A stretch of 64,000 nucleotides of DNA from Marinitoga litoralis (GCF_016908145.1 NZ_JAFBDI010000007.1:1-64000); one strand, 5' to 3'; shown: positions 37,273-46,793, numbered from the stretch's first letter. The notes: a model not told the origin generated them from the sequence alone. Translations and numbers: made by a program.

Positions 37273-37305
37273 AAATAACCCTTGGATTTTCCAAGGGTTA
37301 TTTTT
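37271..37305 (+). terminator. Terminator of hydCBA
   Basis: A perfect 16-bp stem, 37271-37286 with 37290-37305, has a TTT loop and ends in T5. It is symmetrical, but no gene converges on it. Confidence 0.88.
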
Positions 37306-37462
37306 ATGAGATGTGATGTTGCAAAAAAACCAATTAAGTTAAAATAATTGAAGATTATTGTATGTATTTAAACTCAAATAGGTTTAAGTGAGATTTAAAT
37401 TTTATATAAAATAATGTAAAATTTAATATGGTTGAAAAGTAAAAAAAATAGGGGGATTTTTG

Positions 37463-38686
37463 ATGAAATACAAATTAAGATGTATTAGTTGTGGGAAATT
37501 ATATGAACCAGATGAGGTTGAGTATACATGCCCAGTATGTGGCGATAGATTGGGAACATTAGAGGTTATATATAAGTATGAAGATATTAAAATAAGTAAG
37601 GAAGAATTTTCAAAATTTGATAATATATGGCAGTTTGAGAAAATTTTACCAATTGAGGAAGGTAGTTACAGGACAAAATTACATGTTGGAGGAACTCCAT
37701 TATATAATGTGCCTGAAATGGCAGAAGAATTAGGAATAAAAGAATTAACCATAAAATATGACGGAACTAATCCTACAGCATCATACAAAGATAGAGCTTC
37801 TGCAATAGCTATAACTAAAGCATATGAAAAAGGTTATGATACAATTTATTGTGCTTCAACAGGAAATGCAGCAAGCTCTCTTGCTGGATTAAGTGCTCCT
37901 ACTAAACTAAAAACATATATATTCTTACCTGCATCTGCACCTATAGCAAAAATTTCCCAATTATTTATATATGGCGCAAAAGTTATTCCAATAGATGGTA
38001 GTTATGATGATGCATTTGATATTTCATTAAAAATTGGAGAAGAAAAAGGATGGTATTGCAGAAATTCTGCAATAAATCCTTATTTACTTGAAGGTAAAAA
38101 GACTGGTGCATTAGAAATAGTTGTTCAAAATAATTGGAATGTACCAGATTATGTTTTTGTAAGTGTAGGTGATGGTACTGTCATTAGTTCGTTTTATAAA
38201 GGGTTCTATGATTTCTATAACTTAGGATTAATAGATAAAATACCAAAGATTATAGGTGTGCAAGCAGAAGGTGCGGCTGCTATTAAAAGGGTATTTGATA
38301 AAGGGGAACCATTTATTCCAGAAGATATAGAAACTAATACTATAGCTGATAGTATTAGTGTTGGAAAACCTCGTGATGTTATTAAAGCATGTAAATATAT
38401 AAAAGCAAGTGGGGGATATTTTATTTCAGTTTCTGATGAAGAAATATTAAATGCTATATATGAATTGTCAGTTAAATCTGGGATTTTTGCTGAACCAGCT
38501 GGAGCAACATCATATGCTGGTTTAAAAAAGGTTGCCAGTAAATTAGGAAAAGATGCAAAAGTATCCATTGTTGTGACTGGCAATGGATTAAAAGATATAA
38601 AAGCAATAGAAAAATTTGTTGATTTAAAAAAAGTTAAACCGGATATAAATGCTGTTAGAGAGGTGATTGCCGAATATGAAAATTAA
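37463..38686 (+). CDS. Threonine synthase-like PLP enzyme
   Basis: 407 residues. A small N-terminal Cys-rich ribbon (CISCGK...CPVCG) precedes a fold-type II PLP domain with the lysine in NPTASYKDRAS and phosphate loop STGNAASSLA. Canonical ThrC usually reads NPT.SFKDRG, so this is a variant. It lies upstream of, and overlaps by 11 bp, a molybdenum hydroxylase operon, so a catabolic deaminase role is also possible. The ATG at 37463 follows GGGGGATTTTTG. Confidence 0.75.
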   Translation: MKYKLRCISCGKLYEPDEVEYTCPVCGDRLGTLEVIYKYEDIKISKEEFSKFDNIWQFEKILPIEEGSYRTKLHVGGTPLYNVPEMAEELGIKELTIKYDGTNPTASYKDRASAIAITKAYEKGYDTIYCASTGNAASSLAGLSAPTKLKTYIFLPASAPIAKISQLFIYGAKVIPIDGSYDDAFDISLKIGEEKGWYCRNSAINPYLLEGKKTGALEIVVQNNWNVPDYVFVSVGDGTVISSFYKGFYDFYNLGLIDKIPKIIGVQAEGAAAIKRVFDKGEPFIPEDIETNTIADSISVGKPRDVIKACKYIKASGGYFISVSDEEILNAIYELSVKSGIFAEPAGATSYAGLKKVASKLGKDAKVSIVVTGNGLKDIKAIEKFVDLKKVKPDINAVREVIAEYEN

Positions 38687-39134
38687 ATTTAAATTAAATG
38701 GTAAAGATGTAGAATGTGAAGTTTTGGAATATAAAAGGGCACTTGATTTTTTGCGTGATGATATGAGAATGACATCTGTTAAAGAAGGTTGTGGTGAAGG
38801 AGAATGTGGGGCTTGTACCATAATTTTAAATGGTAAAAATGTTAATTCTTGTATGGTATTAGCAGTTGAACTTGATGGTCAAGAGGTTTGGACTCTTGAG
38901 GGATTGAATGAAATAGGTGATACAAGAATTCAAGATGCATATGTTGAAAAAGGGGCAATTCAATGTGGTTTTTGTACTCCTGGCTTTATAATGTCAACAA
39001 AAGCATTATTGGAAAAAAATCCAAATCCAACTGATGAAGAAATAAAAGAAGGACTTGAAGGTAATTTATGTAGATGTACAGGATACACAAAAATAATAGA
39101 AGCAGTAAAATTAGCGGCAAGAGGTGAAAAATGA
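38676..39134 (+). CDS. Molybdenum hydroxylase small [2Fe-2S] subunit, copy 1
   Basis: 152 residues with the plant-type cluster (EGCGEGECGACTI...C) and the second cluster (CGFCTPG...CRCTGY) of xanthine dehydrogenase/CO dehydrogenase small subunits. The ATG at 38676 lies within the end of the threonine synthase-like gene, with GAGAGGTGA upstream. It overlaps the FAD gene after it by 4 bp. Confidence 0.9.
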   Translation: MKIKFKLNGKDVECEVLEYKRALDFLRDDMRMTSVKEGCGEGECGACTIILNGKNVNSCMVLAVELDGQEVWTLEGLNEIGDTRIQDAYVEKGAIQCGFCTPGFIMSTKALLEKNPNPTDEEIKEGLEGNLCRCTGYTKIIEAVKLAARGEK

Positions 39135-39958
39135 TGTTTAAATACTATAAACCTCAAACAATAGAAGAATTAAGTGAATTAAAAGCAAAATATAATTCTA
39201 AATTATTATCTGGTGGAACAGATTTAATGGTTAAAATGAGAGCTAAAGTAATAAAGCCTGAAGCTGTTATAGACACTAAAGGATTAGGAAAAGAAGAGAT
39301 TACATTTGATGGTTGTAAAGTAAGAATACCTTTAAATACAACATATGATGATTTATTAAATAATAAAGAATTTTGTGATAGATTTCCAATGGTTGTAGAT
39401 ATTATAAAACAAATAGGTTCTCCGCAAATTAGAAATAGAGCTACACCTATAGGAAATATTGGGAATGCGTCACCAGCTGGAGACTTTTTGCTTGCTACTT
39501 ATATATTTCATGGTTATGCAGAAATAAAACCATATAATAAAAAAGTAAGAGTACATCAATTAATTGATGGGCCTGGTAAATTAAGACTTAAACCTGAAGA
39601 GTTTATTTATTCTATTGAATTAAAAGAAAGACCAGGTTTTAAATATTATTATGAAAAAGTAGGTAAAAGAAATGCAATGAATATTTCTATAATAAGCTTA
39701 GGGCTATTAGTTAAATTAGATGGAGATAATATAGAAGAATTAAAAATAGCATATGGTTCTGTAGGTCCTACAGTGGTTAGGTTTAAAGAGCTAGAAGATG
39801 AAGTTATAGGTAAAAAGTTTTCCAAAGAATTATTTGAAGAATTAGCAGAAAAATATTATGAAAGAATTCATCCAATAACAGATGTTAGAGCATCCTCAGA
39901 ATATAGGAAGAAAATGGTTAAAAATTTAATGTTAAAAGCTTATTATAATTTAAAATAA
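39131..39958 (+). CDS. Molybdenum hydroxylase FAD-binding subunit, copy 1
   Basis: 275 residues with both FAD loops intact: KLLSGGTDLMVKM (about 25-37) and ATPIGNIGNASPAGD (about 112-126). CoxM/XdhB-type medium subunit; carries electrons from the iron-sulphur subunit to NAD or another acceptor. Confidence 0.88.
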   Translation: MMFKYYKPQTIEELSELKAKYNSKLLSGGTDLMVKMRAKVIKPEAVIDTKGLGKEEITFDGCKVRIPLNTTYDDLLNNKEFCDRFPMVVDIIKQIGSPQIRNRATPIGNIGNASPAGDFLLATYIFHGYAEIKPYNKKVRVHQLIDGPGKLRLKPEEFIYSIELKERPGFKYYYEKVGKRNAMNISIISLGLLVKLDGDNIEELKIAYGSVGPTVVRFKELEDEVIGKKFSKELFEELAEKYYERIHPITDVRASSEYRKKMVKNLMLKAYYNLK

Positions 39959-39982
39959 TAATTTCAGGGAAGGGTGATAAGG

Positions 39983-40765
39983 GTGATTGAGATTAAAGAA
40001 TATTGTAGGCCAAAAACTGTAGAAGAGGCATATGAAAAATTAATAAATATAGAAGGTGCCGAAATAATTGGTAGTGGAGCATTCATGAGATTATCATCTA
40101 GAAAAATAAATTTAGCTATTGATTTACAAGATGCGGGATTAAATTATGTAAAGTTAGAAAATGATGAGATTAAAATAGGAGGGGCAACGCCATTAGGTGA
40201 TGTGGAAAGAAATGAAATAATTAAAAATGCTTTTTCTGGCAAATTAGTAGAGGTATTTCAAATGATATGGTCTGTTCAATTAAGAAATATTGCTACTATT
40301 GGTGGAACAGTATTTCCTAGATTGGGATTTTCTGATTTGATTACAACATTATTAGCATTAAATGCAGATGTTGTATTGTTTAACAATGGAAGAATGCCAT
40401 TAGAAGTCTTTTTAGAAGAAAAAATAAGAAAAGATATTTTAGTTGAAATAATATTAAAGAATAAAGATATGAAGTTTTCATTCCAAAATGTAAGAAATTC
40501 ATTCTATGATTTTTCTATTTTAAATGCAGCCGTTTCTGTAGATAAAGATAATAATTATAGAATAGCGATAGGAGCTAGACCTGCTGTAGCAAAATTAGCT
40601 ATTAATGCTATGAATTATTTAAAAGAAAATAAAAACATTGAAGAAGTTGCTAAAATTGCAGCTCAAGAAATGGATTATGGAACTAATATCAAAGGATCAA
40701 AAGAATATAGAGAAATGGTTGCTCCTGTTCTTGTTAAAAGAGGTTTAGAGGAGGTAATAAAATGA
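39983..40765 (+). CDS. Molybdenum hydroxylase FAD-type subunit, copy 2 (degenerate FAD loop)
   Basis: 260 residues of the same family. The second loop is good (RNIATIGGTVFPRLG), but the first reads EIIGSGAFMRLS instead of a GGTD-type loop, so FAD binding may be altered. Two GTG starts exist; that at 39983 is better spaced from GGAAGGGTGA than that at 39974. It overlaps the second small-subunit gene by 4 bp. Confidence 0.8.
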   Translation: MIEIKEYCRPKTVEEAYEKLINIEGAEIIGSGAFMRLSSRKINLAIDLQDAGLNYVKLENDEIKIGGATPLGDVERNEIIKNAFSGKLVEVFQMIWSVQLRNIATIGGTVFPRLGFSDLITTLLALNADVVLFNNGRMPLEVFLEEKIRKDILVEIILKNKDMKFSFQNVRNSFYDFSILNAAVSVDKDNNYRIAIGARPAVAKLAINAMNYLKENKNIEEVAKIAAQEMDYGTNIKGSKEYREMVAPVLVKRGLEEVIK

Positions 40766-41220
40766 AAATAAAAATGACAATAAATAATGTGCTAAAAGAA
40801 GTAGAAGTATCTCCTTCAGAATTTTTATTAGATGTATTAAGAAGACTAGATTATATGAGTGTAAAAAAAGGTTGTGATACAGGAACATGTGGAGTTTGTA
40901 CAGTACTAATGGATGGAAAGCCAGTACTATCTTGTTCTGTTTTAGCTGCATCTGCAGATGGACATAAAATAACAACTATAGAAGGATTAAGAGATGATCC
41001 TGAATTTAAAGCTATATCTCAAGCATTATTAGATGAAGGAGCAGATCAATGTGGTTTTTGTAGTCCTGGACTAATTTTAAATGTATATGCAATGAAAAGA
41101 GATTTAAAGAATCCAACTGAAGAAGAAATGAAAAAATATTTAGTAGGAAATCTATGTAGATGTACAGGATATGTGCCACAAATGAGAGCTATAAAAAAGT
41201 ATTTTGAGGTGAGATCATGA
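40762..41220 (+). CDS. Molybdenum hydroxylase small [2Fe-2S] subunit, copy 2
   Basis: 152 residues with KGCDTGTCGVCTV...C and CGFCSPG...CRCTGY, all eight cysteines present. Same layout as copy 1. Overlaps the large subunit by 4 bp (ATGA). Confidence 0.9.
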   Translation: MKIKMTINNVLKEVEVSPSEFLLDVLRRLDYMSVKKGCDTGTCGVCTVLMDGKPVLSCSVLAASADGHKITTIEGLRDDPEFKAISQALLDEGADQCGFCSPGLILNVYAMKRDLKNPTEEEMKKYLVGNLCRCTGYVPQMRAIKKYFEVRS

Positions 41221-43520
41221 AAGAAGTAAAAAGACCTATTAATAAAGTTGATGGATATGGATTAGTTAGTGGACAACCAGTATATACAGATGATTTAGCA
41301 CCAAAAAATTCTTTAGTTGTAAAAATATTAAGATCTCCACATGCATTTGCAAGAATAAAAAATATAAATACTGAAAAAGCAAAATCTTTAGAAGGAGTAG
41401 AATGTGTTTTAACATATAAAGATGTTCCAAGAAATATTTTTACTAGAGCAGGTCAAGGATATCCAGAACCATCACCATATGATAAATATATATTAGATGA
41501 ATACGTAAGATATGTAGGTGATGAAGTAGCTGTAGTAGCTGCTAGAGATGAATTTACAGCTGAAAAAGCATTGAAGTTGCTAGAAGTTGAATATGAAGTA
41601 TTAGAACCTGTTTTGGATTTTGAAAAAAGTAAAGGATCAAAATCTATTATTCATCCTGAAAAAGATTATAAAAGTGAAAGTTTTGTAAGTTCAGATCCAA
41701 AAAATAATATTGCAGCTACATATGAAATGAGTATTGGGGATATAGAAAAAGAAATAGAAGAGTCAGATGTTGTTGTAAAAGAAAGATTTTATACTCAAGC
41801 ACAAGCTCATGTTATGATGGAACCACATGCAGCTTATTCATATATTGATATGCAAGGAAGATTAGTTATAGTTTCTTCAACTCAAGTACCTTTTCATGTA
41901 AGAAGAATTCTTGCTAGAGCATTAGGTATGCCTATAAAAAAGATAAGGGTAATTAAACCTCGTATAGGTGGAGGATTTGGAGGAAAACAGGCTATTCATG
42001 GAGAGCCATATGTAGCTTTAGTTACATTAAAAACTGGTAAACCAGCAAAAGTATATTATACAAGAAAAGAAGTTTTTGAATCTACTTATACAAGGCATCC
42101 TATGCGATTTGATGTAACTATAGGTGCAGATAAAAATGGAAAAATAAATGTAATTGATGTAAGAGGACTTTCAGATACAGGAGCATATGGAGAACATGCA
42201 TTAACAACATTTATGGTTGCAGGTTCAAAAGTATTACCAATGTATAATAAGGTAAAAGCTGTTAGGTTTGGTGGAGATGTAGTATATACTAATCATCCTC
42301 CGGCTGGAGCATACAGAGGATATGGAGCAATACAAGCCAATTTCGCTATTGAATCTGCTATGGATATGTTAGCTGAAAAATTAAATATGGATCCTGTAAA
42401 ATTAAGAGAGATAAATATGATTAGAGAAAATGAAACCTCTCCTATCTTCAAAATTATGGGTGAAGGTAGAGAAGGTGTTGATATGATAGTTAGAAGTTGT
42501 AAATTAGATGAGTGTGTGGAAAAGGGTGCAAAAAAAATAGATTGGGAAAATAAGTTTAAAGCTAAAAAAGAAGGTAAAAAAGTTAAAGGTGTAGGAATGG
42601 CAATTGCTATGCAAGGTTCTGGTATTGCTAAAATAGATATGGGAGCTGCAACATTAAAATTAAATGAAGATGGATCATTTAATTTACTAATAGGTGCTAC
42701 AGATATAGGTACAGGTAGTGATACTATATTATCTCAAATAGCAGCAGAAGTATTAAATGTTCCTACAGAAAGTATAATACCATATTCATCTGATACTGAT
42801 GTAACGCCTTTTGATGTTGGTGCGTATGCATCCTCTACCACATATGTATCAGGAAATGCAGTAAGAATAGCAGCTGAAAAAATGAAAGAAGAAATAATAA
42901 AAGCTGGAGCAGAATACTTTGAGGTACCAATAGAAGAGGTTGAATTTGATGGAAAAGAAATTAAAACAAAGGATAATAAAATTACTTTACAAAAATTAGC
43001 AGAAATATTATATTATAATGAGAATCAAAAACAATTAAGCACAACAGGATCATATGTTGGAGATGAATCACCATCACCATTTATGGCTGGATATGCAGAG
43101 GTAGAAGTAGATACAGAGACAGGTAAGGTGGATTTATTAAATTATGTAGCTGTTGTTGATTGTGGAACTCCAATAAATCCAAATCTTGCTAAAGTTCAAG
43201 TTGAGGGAGGACTTGCTCAAGGTATTGGAATGGCTATGTATGAAGAAGTTATATACGATAAAAATGGAAGATTATTAACGAATAATATGATGAATTATAA
43301 GATACCATCACGAGTAGATATTAAAAATCTTGATGTAGAATTAGTTGATAGTTATGAACCAACAGGGCCATTTGGCGCAAAAAGTGTTGGAGAAATTGGA
43401 ATAGATACACCTCCAGCTGCAATTGCTAACGCTGTTTATAATGCTGTGGGAGTTAGAATAAAAGATTTGCCAATTACTCCAGAAAAAGTATTAAAAGCAT
43501 TAAAAGAAAAACAGAATTAA
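41217..43520 (+). CDS. Molybdenum hydroxylase large (molybdopterin) subunit, xanthine dehydrogenase type
   Basis: 767 residues. Moco-domain features: GGGFGGKQAIHGEPY, PPAGAYRGYGAIQANFAIE, TDIGTGSDTILSQIAAE and the catalytic-Glu region GAKSVGEIGIDTPPAA. Family enzymes hydroxylate purines or other N-heterocycles/aldehydes; substrate is not readable. It is the only large subunit for two small and two FAD subunits. Accessory genes for Moco sulfuration are not in the window. Confidence 0.88.
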   Translation: MKEVKRPINKVDGYGLVSGQPVYTDDLAPKNSLVVKILRSPHAFARIKNINTEKAKSLEGVECVLTYKDVPRNIFTRAGQGYPEPSPYDKYILDEYVRYVGDEVAVVAARDEFTAEKALKLLEVEYEVLEPVLDFEKSKGSKSIIHPEKDYKSESFVSSDPKNNIAATYEMSIGDIEKEIEESDVVVKERFYTQAQAHVMMEPHAAYSYIDMQGRLVIVSSTQVPFHVRRILARALGMPIKKIRVIKPRIGGGFGGKQAIHGEPYVALVTLKTGKPAKVYYTRKEVFESTYTRHPMRFDVTIGADKNGKINVIDVRGLSDTGAYGEHALTTFMVAGSKVLPMYNKVKAVRFGGDVVYTNHPPAGAYRGYGAIQANFAIESAMDMLAEKLNMDPVKLREINMIRENETSPIFKIMGEGREGVDMIVRSCKLDECVEKGAKKIDWENKFKAKKEGKKVKGVGMAIAMQGSGIAKIDMGAATLKLNEDGSFNLLIGATDIGTGSDTILSQIAAEVLNVPTESIIPYSSDTDVTPFDVGAYASSTTYVSGNAVRIAAEKMKEEIIKAGAEYFEVPIEEVEFDGKEIKTKDNKITLQKLAEILYYNENQKQLSTTGSYVGDESPSPFMAGYAEVEVDTETGKVDLLNYVAVVDCGTPINPNLAKVQVEGGLAQGIGMAMYEEVIYDKNGRLLTNNMMNYKIPSRVDIKNLDVELVDSYEPTGPFGAKSVGEIGIDTPPAAIANAVYNAVGVRIKDLPITPEKVLKALKEKQN

Positions 43521-43662
43521 AATTAACCAAAAATACAAGAACGAGGATTTATTGTAACATTAAATTAATATATCTAAGATATAATAATTTTGAAATCCCC
43601 ATCCCCCGATTCCATATAAATATATGGCATCATAAAAGCTCCGGAGCAATCCGGAGCTTTTA
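43521..43662 (+). other. Intergenic region after the molybdenum hydroxylase operon
   Basis: An AT-rich stretch with a small hairpin (CCATATA at 43612-43618 with TATATGG at 43621-43627) followed by the strong terminator at 43631-43660. No gene seen. Confidence 0.6.
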
Positions 43663-43664
43663 TT
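43631..43664. terminator. Terminator with GCAA tetraloop
   Basis: A perfect 13-bp stem, 43631-43643 with 43648-43660, closes the GNRA loop GCAA, followed by TTTT. It ends the molybdenum hydroxylase operon and also faces the minus-strand pseudogene. Confidence 0.85.
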
Positions 43665-44078
43665 TTATAATTCAATATTATTTCTATTTTTTTCTGTTAT
43701 TTCTATGACATTTAAAGAAGATAAAAACGAATCTTGAAAGAATAATCTAACATAAAATTTTTGGATTCATAAATAATTCTTTTTAATTCTTCTAAAAAAA
43801 GCGGATGTTTTTCTTCTAAATACCCTATTTCATCTATAACAAAAAACTCAGGGTATTTAATTCATCAACAAGATTATTAAAATCTTCTTCATTTATTTAC
43901 ATACCATAATTAGATTTTTTTCCAATAATATATTTTTGTTGGAATTTAATAGCCACGCATAAACATTTTCACCAATTTTTTTGGTGAAAAAGCCATTTTT
44001 TATATTATATTTATTTATAGCTTTTTTCAATATAGTACTCTATCCAACACCCATTTTTCCTGTTAATAGTATTTTCAT
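43663..44078 (-). pseudogene. THEP1-type nucleoside-triphosphatase, inactivated
   Basis: The minus strand from ATG 44078 reads MKILLTGKMGVG, then TAG in place of the P-loop Lys codon, then STILKKAI...GFFTKKIGENV. Walker B (FVIDEIGYLEEKHPLFLEEL) follows in another frame, and the end (SSLNVIEITEKNRNN) in a third. Order and motifs match THEP1-family NTPases (~170 aa). At least one nonsense change and two frameshifts make it dead. It sits directly after uppP, 4 bp away. Confidence 0.75.
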
Positions 44079-44082
44079 TTTC

Positions 44083-44826
44083 CTAAACCATAAAACTCAA
44101 TATAGCAGCTATTATAGTATAATATCCAAAATATTTTAATTTTCCATTTATAACAGTCTTTTTTAATATAAATAATCCTAAAACCCCAAAAATGAATGTA
44201 AATATTCCAGAATATATAACAGGTGCAGTAAAGTTAACTTTTTGTATTTCAAGTATTCCAGCACCAAAAGTTACTGGTAAGCTCATTAAAAATGAATATT
44301 TTAAAGCTGATTCTTTTTTAGTATTCATAAGTAATGCACCAAATAATGTAAAACCACTTCTTGAAATTCCTGGGAATATAGCAGCTGCTTGGAATAATCC
44401 AATAATAATTGCATCAATATATGTTATATCTATTAATTCTTTTTTTCCATTAAATCTATCTGATAATATCATTGCTATTGAAGTGAAAAAGAAAAATACA
44501 CCTACTAGTTTTAATGATGAAAAAGCTTCACTAACTTGTTCTTCAAACATTAATCCAATAAAAGCTGCAGGAATAGAAGATACTATAATTTTTAAAGCTA
44601 AGTTCCATGCATCTTTTTTACCAGTAAACATTCCTTTTAAAATAAACCATACTTCTTTATACACGAATAATAATACAGCAAAAAAAGTCATTAAATGAAG
44701 AAATGCAAAAAACGAAACATTTGGATCAAAATTAATCAATTTAGAAAATAAAGCTAAATGTCCAGAACTGGAAACTGGTAAAAATTCTGTTAAACCTTGA
44801 ATAATGCCTAATAATATCTCTTGCAA
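44083..44826 (-). CDS. uppP: Undecaprenyl-diphosphatase
   Basis: Removes one phosphate from undecaprenyl-PP on the outer face of the membrane so the lipid carrier can be reused. 247 residues, polytopic, with motifs GLTEFLPVSSSGH (11-23) and FPGISRSGFT. Start is TTG at 44826 with AGAGGTGAT upstream. Next to a DUF368 gene on the same strand. Confidence 0.93.
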   Translation of the reverse strand: MQEILLGIIQGLTEFLPVSSSGHLALFSKLINFDPNVSFFAFLHLMTFFAVLLFVYKEVWFILKGMFTGKKDAWNLALKIIVSSIPAAFIGLMFEEQVSEAFSSLKLVGVFFFFTSIAMILSDRFNGKKELIDITYIDAIIIGLFQAAAIFPGISRSGFTLFGALLMNTKKESALKYSFLMSLPVTFGAGILEIQKVNFTAPVIYSGIFTFIFGVLGLFILKKTVINGKLKYFGYYTIIAAILSFMV

Positions 44827-44859
44827 TTTATATCACCTCTTTTATTTATTAATTTTTAA

Positions 44860-45636
44860 TTATTCATTTAATATTTTTTCTAAATATTTTGAGATAAAAA
44901 TTCCTAATACAAAAAATACATATGTAATCCATTTTGATGTAATAGGAAATATTAATATAGTTCCTGCAATAGTTAAACCAATTAAAAACGCAATTACTTG
45001 TTCATGGAATTTTTCCATTAGTTTTTCTAATAATTTAATAATCAATACAAGACCTAAAATAACCCCCATACCTACAGGTATTAAAATATTTAAATTAATA
45101 TTAGAAATAGCATCAATTACAGGCTTATAAATTCCCATTATTAATAACATAGAAGAACCACTAATTCCTGGTAATACCATTGTTGCTGCACCAACTATTC
45201 CTCCTAATATTAAATACCAAAACGAAACATTTCCATTAGTTGATTCGAAGTTTTCAGCAAATTTTAATAAAAAGAATGAAATAATAAAAGAAATGGTAAT
45301 AACAGAAATATTTGAAGTTTTCTTGAAATTAATTTGATTTAGTAAATATAATAAACCTCCTATAATTAATCCAGTAAATATACCATATGAATATTCAGGA
45401 TATTTTTCAAATAAAATTGAAAGTATTTTTGATAATAATATTATAGAAGTAGCTATTCCAGCACCTAAAAATATTATGACATTTAATGATTCTTTTTTCC
45501 ATTTTAATGAAACAAAATCTGATGCTGCTTTTAAAATAATTTCATATCTTCCTGAAATTGCAGCAATAGTTCCACCACTAATTCCAGGTAAGAGGTTAGC
45601 TATTCCCATTAGTAGTCCAAGTATAAAATCTTTCAA
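44860..45636 (-). CDS. DUF368 membrane protein, candidate undecaprenyl-phosphate translocase
   Basis: 258 residues with 8-9 hydrophobic segments. Family marks are GIANLLPGISGGTIAAISGRYE and, in the second half, the inverted-repeat-like VLPGISGSSMLLIMGIY. DUF368 proteins (PopT) have been reported to recycle undecaprenyl phosphate across the membrane. The next gene, uppP, makes that substrate, which supports the call. TTG start with GGAGGTG upstream. Expression with uppP is likely (33-bp gap). Confidence 0.8.
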   Translation of the reverse strand: MKDFILGLLMGIANLLPGISGGTIAAISGRYEIILKAASDFVSLKWKKESLNVIIFLGAGIATSIILLSKILSILFEKYPEYSYGIFTGLIIGGLLYLLNQINFKKTSNISVITISFIISFFLLKFAENFESTNGNVSFWYLILGGIVGAATMVLPGISGSSMLLIMGIYKPVIDAISNINLNILIPVGMGVILGLVLIIKLLEKLMEKFHEQVIAFLIGLTIAGTILIFPITSKWITYVFFVLGIFISKYLEKILNE

Positions 45637-45708
45637 TATAACACCTCCAGAAATAATGAATTTTATTTATTTTTAAATCTCTTGAAAAAGGAAAAATAAT
45701 CAAACCTT

Positions 45709-46674
45709 TTAAGATATAAATTTAAAAGAATTAAAGTTGAAATCAAAAGTATATAATCCAGAAATTAATGACAATGTTAGAGTATAAGTATATACAGCGA
45801 ATACTCTGTCAATGAAATTAAAATCTGGTGAATCTAGTTTAACTAACTCATATGAAACATTATTATCGTTCACATGGACTTTAATATAATGGTAAAAATC
45901 ATGATCAGGATTCTTACCCACCAATTCTGCACCCGCGCCGCCAGTTACCGTATAGGGAACATTTTTCATTTGCCTATGTAATAACCGTGAATATGTCCAA
46001 AAAATATTTGAGTTATATCATAGTTGTTCAGAAGATTTAACAATTCTTCTGCATTAGATAAATTTTTTAATGAATGCCCGATTATTAATATCCTTTCTAG
46101 GATCATATATAGGGACATGCATAAAAACGAAAGTATATTTATAATTTTTAGATTTTTCCAATTCGTCTTTTAACCAATTCATTTGCCATGGATCTAATTC
46201 TTCTTTATTTGAATTATTTAACATTATAAAATAGGAGTTTTTTAAATTGAATGAATAATATAATGGTCCAAATATATCAATATATCTACCAACTCCGCCA
46301 TCTGCGACATCATGATTACCAACTACAGGTAACATAGGTTTATTTAAATTTTTGAGTTGTTTTAAGAAAAAATCATATTTTATAGGGTTACTATCAAAAA
46401 CCATATCTCCTGTATTAATAACAAATTTAACAGAATTATCATTATTTATTTGTTGAATAATTTTATTAAAAGTAGATATAGAGTTTTTGTTATCTCCAAG
46501 AACAACAAAAGTATAATCATCAGAAGTTACATTGTTTTTGACTAAATTAGTATTCTGAAATATCAGATTTTCATCGCTATCTTTTATAAATGGATATGAG
46601 ATTTTAAAAATCGAAATAATTCCTATTTGAAAAATAAATAGTATAAATATTTTTTGTTTATTTAAATTAAGCAT
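45709..46674 (-). pseudogene. Exported metallophosphoesterase, broken by two frameshifts
   Basis: The first part (ATG 46674) has an N-terminal membrane helix, then FVVLGDNKNS, INTGDMVFD, VVGNHDVADG and FVFMHVPIYDP: calcineurin-like metal motifs. Its frame ends at 46054. The next frame carries NLSNAEELLNLLNNYDITQI...FFGHIHGYYIGK, and a third frame (45969 to 45709) the C-terminal beta region (VPYTVTGGAGAELVG). One base at each A-tract (near 46065 and 45972) would restore one protein of about 320 aa. Its C-terminal part uses GGC/GCG codons unlike the neighbourhood. Sequencing error is possible. Confidence 0.7.
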
Positions 46675-46748
46675 AATATTCCAACTCAAAAATTTTTAGT
46701 CAATATATTATAACATGAAAAATATAAAAGTAAAATGAGTTATTTTTA

Positions 46749-46757
46749 TGATATAAT
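46749..46757 (+). promoter_or_regulatory. Extended -10 promoter
   Basis: TGATATAAT, a full TGn-TATAAT, 37 bp before the ATG at 46794. No clear -35. Confidence 0.6.
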
Positions 46758-46793
46758 GTTATGTTAAATTAAAACAGATTGGGGAGGGATAAT

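Noticed and set aside
37306-37462. Possible riboswitch or T-box before the threonine synthase-like gene
   Set aside because: Only a short TTAAAC/GTTTAA dyad is visible; no T-box or known aptamer sequence features.
43612-43627. CCATATA/TATATGG hairpin as terminator
   Set aside because: Too AT-rich and short, with no U-run; the GCAA-loop terminator 4 bp later explains termination.
44192-44698. 168-codon plus-strand frame opposite uppP
   Set aside because: Antisense shadow of a membrane-protein gene; no family features.
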